The notes beneath the pieces are model-generated. The model was not told where the DNA came from, did no database searches, and saw only the letters and a list, made by a program, of their open reading frames with translations. Shown piece after piece: positions 20,757 to 31,123 of a stretch of 64,000 nt of DNA; the stretch's first letter is position 1; each line of letters opens with the position of its first letter. Made by a program: the position numbers and the translations under genes. The DNA comes from Paenibacillus sp. ACRRX (GTDB lineage: Bacteria > Bacillota > Bacilli > Paenibacillales > Paenibacillaceae): the NCBI RefSeq assembly GCF_022346885.1, contig NZ_JAKRNK010000002.1, positions 1,083,075 through 1,147,074 on the forward strand, given 5' to 3'.

Positions 20757-21057
20757 TTATCTGATTTCCGTCTCTAATACATATCGATGGTTTTGTACCG
20801 TGTAATAACGAACGATTCTATTATGAACATAACCACTAACATAAATAAGACGTGAGAGATAGTATTTGTTCAAATGTACTGCTGTCTTCAAACTTCAGAT
20901 CAATATTTCCATCATTCACCAAATAGTGCTGTACAAGAATGATCTTGTTCGATTATGCTGTATGTACAGCACGGTATATCATTTTATGTTCCAACATAAA
21001 CGAATACGTTACATACCGCTCAGCATATAAAAAGCCACTCCTTATCAGCCTGAACAT
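20757..21057 (-). pseudogene. Decayed ORF of about 100 codons, unknown family
   Basis: Translation of the minus strand from ATG 21057 gives protein-like sequence (YAERYVTYSFMLEHKMIYRA), meets a TAA at 20955-20953, and continues in the same frame with IILVQHYLVNDGNIDLKFED and STFEQIL. About 20840-20880 it must shift frame to continue as YVSGYVHNRIVRYYTVQNHR and end at TAA 20757. One stop and one frameshift suggest a broken gene. I do not recognise the family. Sequencing errors would be the alternative. Confidence 0.45.
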
Positions 21058-21094
21058 GCACCAATAAGCAGCAGCTTCATTTATCTATATCAGG

Positions 21095-21568
21095 TCAATT
21101 TAATATCCTCAGCACGGCAATCTCATCGCAAGCATGACGTTTGCTGCAGTTAATGCAGTCTTTCCATACTTTTTCCGGAAAAATATCTTTCTCCACCACA
21201 TGAAAACCATTTTTAATAAAAAAGCGCTCCTCATACGTTAATGCCATCACTCTAGTTAACCGGCGTTTACGCGCCATGTCCAACAGTTCATCCACCAGCA
21301 TGGTCCCAATCCCTTTGCCTTTGTGGGAGGGCGAAATACCTAATGAGCGAATCTCAACCAACTCTGTACCCAACTGCGTCAATGAGCCGCATCCGATTAA
21401 CTCTCCATCTGCCTCGGCAACGATAAAGTGCTCTAACTGATCCTGCAGCATTTCTCTCGTGCGGGGCAGCATTATCCCTTGTAGCGCATAGCCCTGTATT
21501 AATTCGTATAATGCTTCTATATCTGCGATTACCGCGCGTCTGCATACTGCCATCGTCATCGCTCTCAT
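21095..21568 (-). CDS. GNAT N-acetyltransferase, ArgA-like
   Basis: A 157-residue acetyl-CoA-dependent acyltransferase. The CoA-binding motif A is GISPSHKGKGIGTMLVDELL. The tail with paired cysteines (KDCINCSKRHACDEIAV) and the EIRSLGI strand match the short N-acetylglutamate synthase-like GNAT group. That would mean acetylation of glutamate for arginine synthesis, but no arginine genes are nearby, so the substrate is uncertain. Start ATG 21568 follows GGGGG. Confidence 0.75.
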   Translation of the reverse strand: MRAMTMAVCRRAVIADIEALYELIQGYALQGIMLPRTREMLQDQLEHFIVAEADGELIGCGSLTQLGTELVEIRSLGISPSHKGKGIGTMLVDELLDMARKRRLTRVMALTYEERFFIKNGFHVVEKDIFPEKVWKDCINCSKRHACDEIAVLRILN

Positions 21569-21660
21569 CGTTATCCCCCTTGCTCAGAACTGACTCATCT
21601 CGTTAATGTGTATGAATATACATCATAATGAATATTTTTTCAATAGTTTTCTGAAAAAAA

Positions 21661-21696
21661 GATGTCTGATTCACCCTTCATAGGGAACCAGACATC
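21661..21696 (-). terminator. Terminator of hemW
   Basis: GATGTCTG (from 21661) pairs with CAGACATC (to 21696). On the minus strand it is followed by a run of seven T. It ends the spoIIP-yqxA-lepA-hemW side of the region. Confidence 0.85.
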
Positions 21697-21718
21697 CTCT
21701 TTCAATTACAACTTCATT

Positions 21719-22897
21719 TTAATTACCTGCTACTGCTTCTTCCCGGGTCAGAACACCGACAAAAGAACCGAATACATCGTTTCCAAACAGAACTCCACGT
21801 TCCGATAAACGGTAGCCATCCTCGATCACTTCTAATAAATCGGATTGTATAAGCTTCTTCAGCTGCACTGCAAAAACATCATCAAAGCTCTTGTCACCGA
21901 ATTGCTGCGCAAACCGTTGACGGCTAATCCCACTGTACATGCGAAGGCCTACCATCATAAAGTCCTCCATCGCTTCGGCCTCGTCAACGGTAAAGGAGTC
22001 AAGCCGCGGCAAACCTTCCTTGCTAGCCTCTACATATGGATTAACACCTTTAATGTTAATATGCCGCTGCCTGCCTACATAGCCATGGGCGCCGGCACCC
22101 AATCCATAATAGTCCTCATTGCGCCAATACGTCGTATTATGGCGGCTCTCAAACTCAGGCTTCGCAAAATTGCTGATCTCATACTGATGATACCCCGCGG
22201 CCTTCATCCGTTCCATAATAAGTAGATACATATCCAACTCATCATCTTCATTTGGTAGCGGAAGCTCGTTACGATGATACATGGCGTGGAAAAGTGTGTT
22301 CTCCTCCACCTTTAGACAGTATATGGATACGTGTGGAAGATCCAACTCCAGCGCTTTATCCAGGCTGTGTTCCAACATTTCGACCGTCTGATTCGGCAAA
22401 CCAAACATCAAATCGATTGACATGTTGTCAAAGCCCACGCTCCGTGCCGTGGCAATACTGCGGTACACATCGTCTGTATTATGAATTCGACCAATGCCGT
22501 GCAGAAGCTCATTATTAAAAGACTGTACACCAAAGCTGAGGCGATTAACGCCGCCCTCTCGCATCACTTGCAGCTTATCCGCATCGGTAGTACCAGGATT
22601 AGCTTCCATACTGAACTCAATATTCTCACTCCACTGTGGGAAATGCCTACGTACAGATTGCAAAAAATAGGCCATTTCATCCGGCTTCAATACGGTCGGG
22701 GTACCCCCACCTACAAAAATCGTATCGATAACACCTGGCGGATTATGCGCCACTGTATATGCCATTTCACGGTCAAGTGCTCGCAAGTAGTCCATGACGG
22801 GCTGGCCCTTAAGCACATAGGAGTTAAAATCACAATAATGGCATTTGTTCGTACAAAAAGGTATGTGTATATATACCGCACGAGGTGCAGTTGTCAT
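21719..22897 (-). CDS. hemW: Radical SAM heme chaperone HemW
   Basis: A 392-residue radical-SAM protein long annotated as an oxygen-independent coproporphyrinogen oxidase (HemN-like), now known in some species to bind and deliver heme. Motifs: cluster CTNKCHYCDFNSYV, IDTIFVGGGTPTVL, and RLSFGVQSFNNELLHGIGR. It lacks the HemN-specific N-terminal extension and extra Cys, which favours HemW. It follows lepA, as in Bacillus. Confidence 0.93.
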   Translation of the reverse strand: MTTAPRAVYIHIPFCTNKCHYCDFNSYVLKGQPVMDYLRALDREMAYTVAHNPPGVIDTIFVGGGTPTVLKPDEMAYFLQSVRRHFPQWSENIEFSMEANPGTTDADKLQVMREGGVNRLSFGVQSFNNELLHGIGRIHNTDDVYRSIATARSVGFDNMSIDLMFGLPNQTVEMLEHSLDKALELDLPHVSIYCLKVEENTLFHAMYHRNELPLPNEDDELDMYLLIMERMKAAGYHQYEISNFAKPEFESRHNTTYWRNEDYYGLGAGAHGYVGRQRHINIKGVNPYVEASKEGLPRLDSFTVDEAEAMEDFMMVGLRMYSGISRQRFAQQFGDKSFDDVFAVQLKKLIQSDLLEVIEDGYRLSERGVLFGNDVFGSFVGVLTREEAVAGN

Positions 22898-23083
22898 CTA
22901 AGTCCCTCCTGCTTGCTAAGTTATCAGGCTTAACTGTCTCTTATGAGGATAACAGCTTACTGCTGATACGTACCTATTTGTTCAAACGGTACTGTTTTCA
23001 TTTAACTCTAATTTAACCGATCAAGCAACTATACAATCCCTATAACAACAAAAATGGGGGCTAGCGCCCCCATCTCACGATCA

Positions 23084-24904
23084 TTATTTAGTCTCGTCGA
23101 TCTTCAGGACAGCCATAAACGCTTCTTGCGGAACCTCAACACTTCCGACCTGCTTCATGCGTTTCTTACCTTCCTTCTGCTTCTCGAGGAGCTTACGCTT
23201 ACGGGAAATATCACCGCCATAACACTTGGCCAATACGTTCTTACGCATAGCCTTAACCGTCTCACGGGCGATAACTTTAGTTCCGATTGAAGCTTGAATC
23301 GGCACTTCGAACATCTGGCGTGGAATCAATTCACGCAGTTTCTCGCAAATCGCCTTGCCGCGGTAGTATGCTCTTTCCTTATGCACAATAACGGACAATG
23401 CATCGACTTGCTCGGCGTTCAGCATAATATCCATCTTCACCAGGTTCGAGCGGCGGTAGCCAGACAATTCATAGTCAAAGGAGGCGTAACCCTTCGTACT
23501 GGACTTCAATTGGTCAAAGAAGTCATATACGATCTCTGATAATGGAATCTGGTACGTAATCGTAACTCGTGTTGTATCCAAATACTGCATGTCTACAAAC
23601 TCGCCCCGCTTACCTTGGCAGAGTTCCATAATGGCGCCAACAAAGTCATTAGGCACGATGATGGAAGCCTTAACAAACGGTTCTTCCACATATTCAATCT
23701 TGCCTTGCTCCGGATAGTTGGACGGATTATCAATCTGCAGCACTTCGTTGTTAGTCAACGTAACACGATAAATAACGCTTGGTGCTGTTGTAATCAGCGG
23801 AATGTTAAATTCGCGTTCAATACGCTCTTGGATGATCTCCATATGAAGCAGACCAAGGAATCCACAACGGAAACCAAATCCGAGCGCCGTGGAAGTCTCC
23901 GGTTCAAACGTAAGGGAAGCATCATTTAACTGAAGCTTCTCCAAGGCTTCACGCAGATCGTTATAGTCCGATGTCTCTATTGGATACAATCCGCAGAACA
24001 CCATTGGGTTAATCTTGCGATAGCCTGGCAGCGGCTCTGCTGTCGGCAGCTTGGCATCGGTAACCGTGTCACCAACCCGAGTGTCGCCTACGTTCTTGAT
24101 TCCGGCCACAATAAAGCCTACGTCACCAACATTAAGCTCATCCACAACCGACATACGCGGCTTAAATGCACCAACCTCGATAACTTCAAACGTCTTATTA
24201 GTTGCCATCATCTTAATCTTGCTGCCTGGACGGATCGAGCCGTTTACGACACGAACATATACAATAACCCCTTTGTAAGGGTCATAGTGCGAGTCAAAAA
24301 TAAGTGCCTTAAGCGGCTCTTCAGGATCTCCCGTTGGCGCTGGAACTTTCTGTACAACCTGTTCCAAAATCTCGCGGATACCAATACCTGCCTTAGCAGA
24401 CGCAAGAACCGCATCCGAGGTGTCCAGGCCAATTACGTCCTCAATCTCCTGCTTCACACGCTCAGGTTCAGCACTTGGAAGATCGATCTTGTTAATAACT
24501 GGAATGATCTCCAGATTGCTGTCAAGCGCTAAATAAACGTTTGCAAGCGTCTGAGCCTCAATCCCCTGCGCAGCGTCAACGACAAGCAATGCGCCTTCAC
24601 AAGCTGCTAAGCTTCTGGATACTTCATACGTAAAGTCTACGTGTCCCGGCGTATCGATCAAGTTCAGAATGTACTCTTCTCCGTCATCCGCCTTGTAAGT
24701 CAGGCGAACTGCCTGAAGCTTGATTGTAATGCCACGTTCCCGCTCCAAATCCATCTGATCCAATACCTGGGCTTGCATTTCACGAGAAGATAAAGCTCCC
24801 GTATATTCCAAGATTCGATCGGCAAGTGTTGACTTACCGTGATCAATATGTGCGATAATACAAAAATTGCGAATCTTCTTCTGACGCGTCAGCAGTTCCG
24901 TCAT
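23084..24904 (-). CDS. lepA: Elongation factor 4 (LepA)
   Basis: A 606-residue ribosome-associated GTPase that back-translocates or remodels stalled ribosomes. G1 [15 protein letters not shown]2/switch [10 protein letters not shown]3 DTPGHVDF and G4 NKIDLPSA are present, followed by the EF-G-like domains and the LepA-specific C-terminal domain ([20 protein letters not shown]). Full length. Confidence 0.98.
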   Translation of the reverse strand: MTELLTRQKKIRNFCIIAHIDHGKSTLADRILEYTGALSSREMQAQVLDQMDLERERGITIKLQAVRLTYKADDGEEYILNLIDTPGHVDFTYEVSRSLAACEGALLVVDAAQGIEAQTLANVYLALDSNLEIIPVINKIDLPSAEPERVKQEIEDVIGLDTSDAVLASAKAGIGIREILEQVVQKVPAPTGDPEEPLKALIFDSHYDPYKGVIVYVRVVNGSIRPGSKIKMMATNKTFEVIEVGAFKPRMSVVDELNVGDVGFIVAGIKNVGDTRVGDTVTDAKLPTAEPLPGYRKINPMVFCGLYPIETSDYNDLREALEKLQLNDASLTFEPETSTALGFGFRCGFLGLLHMEIIQERIEREFNIPLITTAPSVIYRVTLTNNEVLQIDNPSNYPEQGKIEYVEEPFVKASIIVPNDFVGAIMELCQGKRGEFVDMQYLDTTRVTITYQIPLSEIVYDFFDQLKSSTKGYASFDYELSGYRRSNLVKMDIMLNAEQVDALSVIVHKERAYYRGKAICEKLRELIPRQMFEVPIQASIGTKVIARETVKAMRKNVLAKCYGGDISRKRKLLEKQKEGKKRMKQVGSVEVPQEAFMAVLKIDETK

Positions 24905-25004
24905 TCGTATTCTATACCCCCACTACTGGCCATATATTCAATTTATTTATTATACCGGAAGTGAAGGCCCTCAGCAATGGCAACAAGGAAATCAAACTTT
25001 ACCT

Positions 25005-25454
25005 TTAGAACAACCCGCTAAACAATCCTACTACCGCTTGGATTCCCGCCTCGGATAATTGCTGAAGGATTCCCGCTGTCTTGTCTGCCAACTTATTGAC
25101 AGGCGCATCCTCTGCTGGTGGTTGAGAATTAGATTCGCGCTGAATATCTGACTCATAGACACCAACAGGTAAGCTACCATCTTCCCGATTCTCATCCTCG
25201 GTCCATACTTCCTCATCTGTACGTTGAGACTTTGTTCTGCTTCCCTCCTGAATGGATTTTCGATCAGCAGGCAACGTAATGTCTCGCGTCTGTGCATGTT
25301 GAGTATCCTGGATACTCTGAACAGTCTGTTGTGATGTAGTGGCCATAGGCCCATATACGCGTTCAATTCCTGACTGTGTCAACTCCATACCAATCCATAT
25401 CCCCAACGCCAGTAAACCGAGCAAACCAAATAACTTAGGACCAAACCATTTCAT
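25005..25454 (-). CDS. yqxA: YqxA-type DUF3679 protein
   Basis: A 149-residue protein with one N-terminal membrane helix (KLFGLLGLLALGIWIGMEL) and a long polar, probably outside, region ending in a short amphipathic tail (LSEAGIQAVVGLFSGLF). The membrane anchor and its place between spoIIP and lepA match B. subtilis yqxA, which is co-transcribed with gpr-spoIIP. Function unknown. The start is ATG 25454 after GGGGGGA, 27 bases inside the longest frame. Confidence 0.7.
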   Translation of the reverse strand: MKWFGPKLFGLLGLLALGIWIGMELTQSGIERVYGPMATTSQQTVQSIQDTQHAQTRDITLPADRKSIQEGSRTKSQRTDEEVWTEDENREDGSLPVGVYESDIQRESNSQPPAEDAPVNKLADKTAGILQQLSEAGIQAVVGLFSGLF

Positions 25455-25559
25455 GCTTATCCCCCCTATAAGACATGCCATGTCTATGCAACGACTTGGA
25501 AGTAGTACGATCTGGATGCAGCTTGCATGCCGACCCTTTATAAGAATTAACGCAAACCA

Positions 25560-26867
25560 TTACGCTTGATTCCCGTTATTTGTCGTTTGCTTACTTACTG
25601 TTGCAGCCGGTTTATTTAATGGCTTAGAGATCGGTTTGGTTACAGGTTTAGCTCCCTTTTGTTCCTTTATTACTTCAGCAATCAACTCAGCCAGCACATC
25701 TGCTGTACGATTGCTTTCGGTCAACGTATTTTCAATGCCACCTACCTCGATAATGACACTATTCGGAGATAAAGACTGGTTGTATTCCCCATTTGTGCCT
25801 TTTGAGGCTGCTTTCCCCCAGATTCCCCGGGAAATACCCGGATACTTGGCTTCCAATTTCTCATGAATGTCAGCGGCAAATTGTTCGTTTTCTTTCCAGT
25901 TCGGATTCCGATGTCCGATCACAAAGTACACCTGCGCATACGCTTTTCCTTTAATCGTAACCGTTGTATCTTTGCGCCGTGCGGAATCGCGGTGTATATC
26001 AAAGAAAAATTTCAAGTTTTTATTATTGCTCATGGCCTTTTTTACGGTTTGGTTCGAATATTTATAAGAAAAATTCCAATTGTAACCTTGTATAGTAGAT
26101 ACGTAGTCTTTGCTCGAGTGAAGTGCGCCAATCCCTTGCTTCTTCAGCTGTTCCTGCAGCCGTTTTCCTACGAGAGTTATATTTTTCTTATCATCGTTCG
26201 GATTGTCCGTTTGCTTCTCCAGTTCAGGCTTCCACGATTCACGGTTGTGTGAATGATAAATAAACACGACTTCATCATCGGTATGACTCGATTGAGCCGA
26301 TTCATCAACTGGCTCAGAATCAGGCTTGTCCGTCTCTGACTGACCCACGTCACCATTCTTCTCATCATCGTGAGCCTTCTCTGGGGCTCCTCCATGCTCA
26401 GCACCATCCTCTTCGCCTGGTGCGGGTACAAATTCTTCCGGCCCTTTGGCAGCTTGATTACCAATTGCCAACCTTAACGGTACAGATGTATCTCGACTCA
26501 CGCCAGGCATCTCACCTGCTAGCAGTGTTTTCGGATCAAGCGGATTGACATTGGTTACAAGCCTCACAAGCATGTGGGCCACATCTTGGCGTGACAGTGC
26601 CGCCTTTTCGGGTGACGATTCCATCGTTGGCATTTCCATTGCTAACATGTTGGCAAACCATTGAGTTGAAATTTGCGCTGCGGCACCTTTCATTGAGGAT
26701 AAGGGAGAGGTCTGAAGACGCTGCTCCAAAATACCCCCGACTCCGATTACCACTATAAACACGGCCGATGCGAGAGCCATAAGCAGAAATGTACGCCCCA
26801 TCGTCAACAATTCCAGCCATTTTCGCTTAAAACGTGCAATATCAATCCATTTTACCGTTGGCTTCAT
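25560..26867 (-). CDS. spoIIP: Stage II sporulation protein P
   Basis: A 435-residue membrane-anchored endopeptidase and amidase of the DMP complex (SpoIID-M-P), which removes septal peptidoglycan during engulfment. One N-terminal membrane helix (TFLLMALASAVFIVVIGVGG), a variable acidic linker (about residues 150-205), then the catalytic domain with VVFIYHSHNRESW, FFDIHRDSARR and SVIIEVGGIENTLTE. Normally gpr lies just upstream in the same operon; here a two-component system separates them. Confidence 0.95.
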   Translation of the reverse strand: MKPTVKWIDIARFKRKWLELLTMGRTFLLMALASAVFIVVIGVGGILEQRLQTSPLSSMKGAAAQISTQWFANMLAMEMPTMESSPEKAALSRQDVAHMLVRLVTNVNPLDPKTLLAGEMPGVSRDTSVPLRLAIGNQAAKGPEEFVPAPGEEDGAEHGGAPEKAHDDEKNGDVGQSETDKPDSEPVDESAQSSHTDDEVVFIYHSHNRESWKPELEKQTDNPNDDKKNITLVGKRLQEQLKKQGIGALHSSKDYVSTIQGYNWNFSYKYSNQTVKKAMSNNKNLKFFFDIHRDSARRKDTTVTIKGKAYAQVYFVIGHRNPNWKENEQFAADIHEKLEAKYPGISRGIWGKAASKGTNGEYNQSLSPNSVIIEVGGIENTLTESNRTADVLAELIAEVIKEQKGAKPVTKPISKPLNKPAATVSKQTTNNGNQA

Positions 26868-27021
26868 TTAAATGGTCCTCCCTCACTTGCAGTCTAGCGA
26901 CCCTAGCAATCTTGAACTACGATTCACCTTCTAAAACTATTTAATAGTATGAAATAGCTTTAAAAGAGTTTAAAAGATTGCTGTTACTAGAATCTATGAG
27001 GATAACCGATCTGCTAGAACC

Positions 27022-28752
27022 TTATTTTCGAAATTGAAATTGAATAATGGTACCACTTCCAATATGACTGGATACTAGAATCGATCCGCCATGCGCTTCA
27101 ACCAGCTGCTTCGTAATTGCCATACCTAACCCGCTGCCATTATCCGAATCATCTGTCGTTCGCCCACGATAATAACGTGTGAATAAATGGTTTTGCAACT
27201 CATCATCCATCCCCTTACCATCATCATGAAACGAAATGATTACGTCAGCACAAGTCTCTTCAAGCTTCACTTTGACGGTTGTTCCACTCGGGTTATGAAT
27301 CCAGCCATTCATACATACATTTTCAACAGCTCTGGTGAGATATCTTGCGTCTATGCTCCAATAAACAGGGTGTGGTGCAGGATCAAACTCCAGTTTGGCA
27401 GTGGGGTAGTCGACAATCGGCAGCATACCTGCTAAGGTTTCTCTTAACCAGCTGTTAAGGTCAATGGCTTCCAGCTGAAGTGGGAGCGACTGACTTTGCA
27501 ATTGATAAGTCAAATTCAAGTCTAAAATCAGAGCGTCCATCCGTTCCGCCTTCTGTTGAATATACCTTGTAAATTCCTTACGTTCCTCTTCCGTCCAATT
27601 ATATTGTTCCGCATTTAACAGATGCGCGTAACCGATAATCGATGCGAGTGGAGTCTTTAGATCGTGGGACAAGCCACTAAGCCATTGATCGCGCTGCACC
27701 TCATGCAGTGTTCGTTCGTCTTCGCTTGCTTCTAATCGTTGGGACAACTGTTCCATAGCCTGACGCACATCTCCGTAAAGTCGATAGTTCGATTTCATTT
27801 TTCCACTCCGTCTAAATGCAGGCGATCGTCCACTGCTCAACACTGGCTCGGTATATTTCCCTTGCGCCATTTGTGCCGCCCATCGCATAAAATGTGATAA
27901 TGGCCGCGCATTGCGCGTACTTTGCCAAGATGCCATAAGGACAAACAACAGCAGCATAATAATCAGAAATACAATGATTCCAATGATAATGAGATCGGAC
28001 TCTTTCTCTATTCGGAATCCGGCAACATCAACTGCAGCCTGAGCGGGATCATAGGGCATCCTAAGTACCCACGTGTTGCCTGTTAGTTCGTCATATTGAT
28101 AGGCAAATTGCTCTCGATACCTTTCTTCATAAGTTGAACGAAGTGCAAGATCACTAGCATTCATCCGTTTTTCATTACCTGCACTGGCAGGCTTGTTCCA
28201 GCTTTCCAATTCATTTCCGGCTTTATCCAACAGTTGTGTCCATGCATGAATTTTGCGCATCTCTGGCAGCATCATTTCCTTTTCCACCTGCCATCTGGCC
28301 AGCAACTCCTCTGCTTGCGGCTTGCTGCCGTAAACAATCGTATACATGTCCTCGCCTACCATCCTAATGTACACAACAATCTCATATGGAAAAGGCACTG
28401 TACGCTGCATATATGCTGCAAGCGCACCTGCATCATATTGCTTGGGCACATCATCCGGTGTAAAAAAGCCGTACAACTCACGTCCGTTTACATCTAGCAA
28501 CTGCATCCAGCCCTTGCTTGCTTTTACTTGATCCACCATGTCGCCGTTCCATCTTAAAGAGCCGGTACTGTCCTTATATAAGGACTCCGTTATGTAATCC
28601 ACTCCATTCCTAGAAAAAGATCGGTTCATATCCAATGAAGACATTCGTTCCGCAATCCAAAACAGTAATCCTACAGCACAAACAATCAGCACAAGAGCCA
28701 CAAACGTCCACTGCCGTACATAATGCCAAGCTAATCTACGAGTCGTATTCAT
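27022..28752 (-). CDS. Two-component sensor histidine kinase
   Basis: A 576-residue membrane kinase: membrane helix 1 at about residues 15-34, a 215-residue outside sensor region, helix 2 at about 254-274, a linker, the phospho-acceptor box SGLSHDLKTPLASIIGY (His near 363), and the ATPase domain with DDGKGMDDEL and GSGLGMAITKQL. The N box is unusual (VENVCMNGWIHNPSG instead of the NLLxNAxKHxP form) but keeps an Asn. It overlaps the regulator gene by 4 bases. The signal is unknown. Confidence 0.9.
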   Translation of the reverse strand: MNTTRRLAWHYVRQWTFVALVLIVCAVGLLFWIAERMSSLDMNRSFSRNGVDYITESLYKDSTGSLRWNGDMVDQVKASKGWMQLLDVNGRELYGFFTPDDVPKQYDAGALAAYMQRTVPFPYEIVVYIRMVGEDMYTIVYGSKPQAEELLARWQVEKEMMLPEMRKIHAWTQLLDKAGNELESWNKPASAGNEKRMNASDLALRSTYEERYREQFAYQYDELTGNTWVLRMPYDPAQAAVDVAGFRIEKESDLIIIGIIVFLIIMLLLFVLMASWQSTRNARPLSHFMRWAAQMAQGKYTEPVLSSGRSPAFRRSGKMKSNYRLYGDVRQAMEQLSQRLEASEDERTLHEVQRDQWLSGLSHDLKTPLASIIGYAHLLNAEQYNWTEEERKEFTRYIQQKAERMDALILDLNLTYQLQSQSLPLQLEAIDLNSWLRETLAGMLPIVDYPTAKLEFDPAPHPVYWSIDARYLTRAVENVCMNGWIHNPSGTTVKVKLEETCADVIISFHDDGKGMDDELQNHLFTRYYRGRTTDDSDNGSGLGMAITKQLVEAHGGSILVSSHIGSGTIIQFQFRK

Positions 28753-29555
28753 GTCGTCCCCGATTCACTGCCGCTTCCAGACTTTGCACCGATCAACTTG
28801 TATCCCATGCCACGTACCGTAAGCAAATATTGAGGTTCGCTTGGGTTAGGTTCAATTCGTTCCCGTATGCGATGAATATGGACCATAACGGTATTGTCAT
28901 CCTTTAAGGCGTCCAACCCCCATACTTTTTCATATAACTCCCCTTTTGAAAAGATTCGACCAGGATTTTTACATAAAAATAGCAGGAGTTGAAATACCAT
29001 TGCAGGGCAATCTACAAGCTTCCGATCTACTATTAATTCCCCTGCTTCCTCGCGAATTAGGAAGTGTCCATAGTCATATTCGTTGAATGGCTTTGATTTA
29101 GAGGCAGAGCGTGTCATTTCCGCCATATACATCTTTTGCTGTGTCGGTATACCTTCGATCACACGCTGTTTCAGTGCAAGATGACGCTTCAAATGTGCTT
29201 TCACACGTGCCGCCAGTTCCAGAGGATTAAACGGCTTTGTAACGTAATCGTCACCACCTAACGCAAAGCCTGTGAGCTTGTCAAGATCTGTCATTCTAGC
29301 TGTTACAAATACAATCGGCGCATCAGTATGTGCCCGAATATGGGGGGCAACATCAAACCCGCTCCTCCCAGGCAGCGTTACGTCCAAAATGATACAGTCC
29401 ATGAAACGCTGCTGACACAGCTCTAATGCTTGTTCTGCGTCAGACGCAGTATGTATATGAAGGAACCCTTCCTTTCGAAGTACAGTCACTACTAGGTTCA
29501 GCAAGGCTGCTTCGTCCTCAACAACCAATACGCTAGCTTCCCGCCACTCCATCAT
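28749..29555 (-). CDS. OmpR-family response regulator
   Basis: A 268-residue DNA-binding regulator. The receiver domain has VVEDEAALL, the phospho-acceptor Asp in CIILDVTLPGRSGFD (near residue 58) and the Lys in YVTKPFNPLELA. A linker of about 40 residues longer than usual (QQKMYMAEMTRSASKSKPFN) leads to the winged-helix domain (DNTVMVHIHRIRERIEP, GMGYKLI). Start ATG 29555 is chosen because GGGAGAGG lies upstream; the frame is open to 29594. Targets unknown; the pair sits between gpr and spoIIP. Confidence 0.9.
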   Translation of the reverse strand: MMEWREASVLVVEDEAALLNLVVTVLRKEGFLHIHTASDAEQALELCQQRFMDCIILDVTLPGRSGFDVAPHIRAHTDAPIVFVTARMTDLDKLTGFALGGDDYVTKPFNPLELAARVKAHLKRHLALKQRVIEGIPTQQKMYMAEMTRSASKSKPFNEYDYGHFLIREEAGELIVDRKLVDCPAMVFQLLLFLCKNPGRIFSKGELYEKVWGLDALKDDNTVMVHIHRIRERIEPNPSEPQYLLTVRGMGYKLIGAKSGSGSESGTT

Positions 29556-29785
29556 ATCTATCCTCTCCCTTGTCCTTGCTCTTACTACGCTCATCTATGT
29601 CATCAATTGTACCTCACCACCACGAGAAATGGCTTTGATCTTCTTTTAGACTACATGACGAAGCTTTCCTGATGCCAAACGCTGCCTTAACAGAACCTTA
29701 ACGGATGAACAGTGGGTATCCAAACTATTATGCCATTGACTTTAGCTATGCGCTGGTAAACAAGCTATATCTTATGAAAGAAAAA

Positions 29786-29816
29786 AGCCGTCATCCCATT
29801 AGTATGGTTGACGGCT
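29786..29816 (-). terminator. Terminator of gpr
   Basis: AGCCGTCA (29786-29793) pairs with TGACGGCT (29809-29816), followed on the minus strand by TTTTTTC. It separates gpr from the downstream two-component genes. The rest of 29556-29865 shows nothing recognisable. Confidence 0.88.
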
Positions 29817-29865
29817 GAATTCACAAATTGAAATGATTAGATACTAGACGCAACGTTATGCTTAC

Positions 29866-30867
29866 TTAGTGAGTATAAGCAGCTACATTGTCAGCATCAA
29901 CTGCTTCATGCAGCGCTGCATTTAATCCGCTGGCAATAATGTTCGCCATATCTTCCATAAACTCATCTACTTCTTTTGGCGTAACAATCAGATCATGACC
30001 AAGCGGCTCCAGCACTTCCTTGACCAATGACAACCTGTCCTGCTCGCCAATCTCGTCCAGCATGCCTAGAATGTCGCGTGTCTGTGCAGTCTGCCCCTTA
30101 AAATGTTCTTTCATCATCTCAATTGCGTTATTCACAATCGTTGATGCGTAACATACTGTGGGTACCCCTATCGCAATACACGGCACACCGAGAATTTCTT
30201 TGGTCAATCCTTTACGTTTGTTGCCAATGCCCGAGCCGGGGTGAATACCGATATCCGCCACTTGTATAGTTGTGTTGACTCGCTCAAGTGCTTTGGAAGC
30301 TAATGCATCAATTGCAATAATAAGGTCTGGCTTTGTCTTATCCACGATACTTTGCACAATTTCGCTTGACTCAATTCCCGTAATGCCTAGAACGCCAGGC
30401 GCGATTGCACTCACTTCTCTGTAGCCAGGACTAACCTGCTCCGGCATTAACTCAAAAAAATGTCGCGTCACCAATACATTTTCAACAACCATTGGTCCAA
30501 GCGCATCTGGTGTTACATTCCAGTTGCCCAAGCCAACAATTAAAGCTTTGTCAGTTGGCTTAATGCCAATATCCTTTAAGAAACCGGCAAACAATTGGGC
30601 GAATTTTGTAGCGACACGATCCTGCAAGTCTGAATCTTTGCGCCGCAAGCCAGGGACTTCCATCGTTACATAGCGTCCTGGCACTCTACCAATTGCACGT
30701 GAGCCCTCTTCATTTTGCACATGAATACTTGTCACCTTAATTCCCGCCTTATGCTCCACGCTCTCCTGAACGCCTGGAATCGGAATATGTACGTCAGGCT
30801 GGGCTAGTTCTCTTGCTTCAAGCGCCAAGTCCGTTCGGACCGAATAATCTCTCAGATCAGCTGTCAT
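29866..30867 (-). CDS. gpr: Germination protease GPR
   Basis: GPR starts the breakdown of alpha/beta and gamma SASPs when spores germinate. It is made as a zymogen that removes a short N-terminal propeptide. The 333 residues begin MTADLRDYSVRTDLALEARE, where propeptide and cleavage region lie, and include GLGNWNVTPDALGP, ALASKALERVNTT and GSGIGNKRKGLTKE. ATG 30867 is chosen because GGGAGG precedes it; the frame is open to 30996. Monocistronic here, with its own terminator. Confidence 0.95.
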   Translation of the reverse strand: MTADLRDYSVRTDLALEARELAQPDVHIPIPGVQESVEHKAGIKVTSIHVQNEEGSRAIGRVPGRYVTMEVPGLRRKDSDLQDRVATKFAQLFAGFLKDIGIKPTDKALIVGLGNWNVTPDALGPMVVENVLVTRHFFELMPEQVSPGYREVSAIAPGVLGITGIESSEIVQSIVDKTKPDLIIAIDALASKALERVNTTIQVADIGIHPGSGIGNKRKGLTKEILGVPCIAIGVPTVCYASTIVNNAIEMMKEHFKGQTAQTRDILGMLDEIGEQDRLSLVKEVLEPLGHDLIVTPKEVDEFMEDMANIIASGLNAALHEAVDADNVAAYTH

Positions 30868-31012
30868 CCTGTTTCCTCCCGTAATACCAATATGGTTATG
30901 GTCGTATTGTGCGTTAGCGCACACAAAGTTATACGGGCTGCTTCGTTCCGAAAACGTTCGCATCTGATCGTTCCTCACTATCAAGCAAAGGGGCATTGCT
31001 GCTCATCATGTA

Positions 31013-31041
31013 TTGCTTTTTACTATACAACGTGATAGAAT
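31013..31041 (+). promoter_or_regulatory. Promoter of rpsT
   Basis: TTGCTT (31013-31018), a 17-base spacer and TAGAAT (31036-31041), about 80 bases before the rpsT start. Confidence 0.65.
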
Positions 31042-31123
31042 ACTTTAAGTTGTGAATCCATTTTATCATGCATTGGTGAAATAGATTCTATTGTCGCACT
31101 ACGATGCAACGGAGGTGAAAGCA

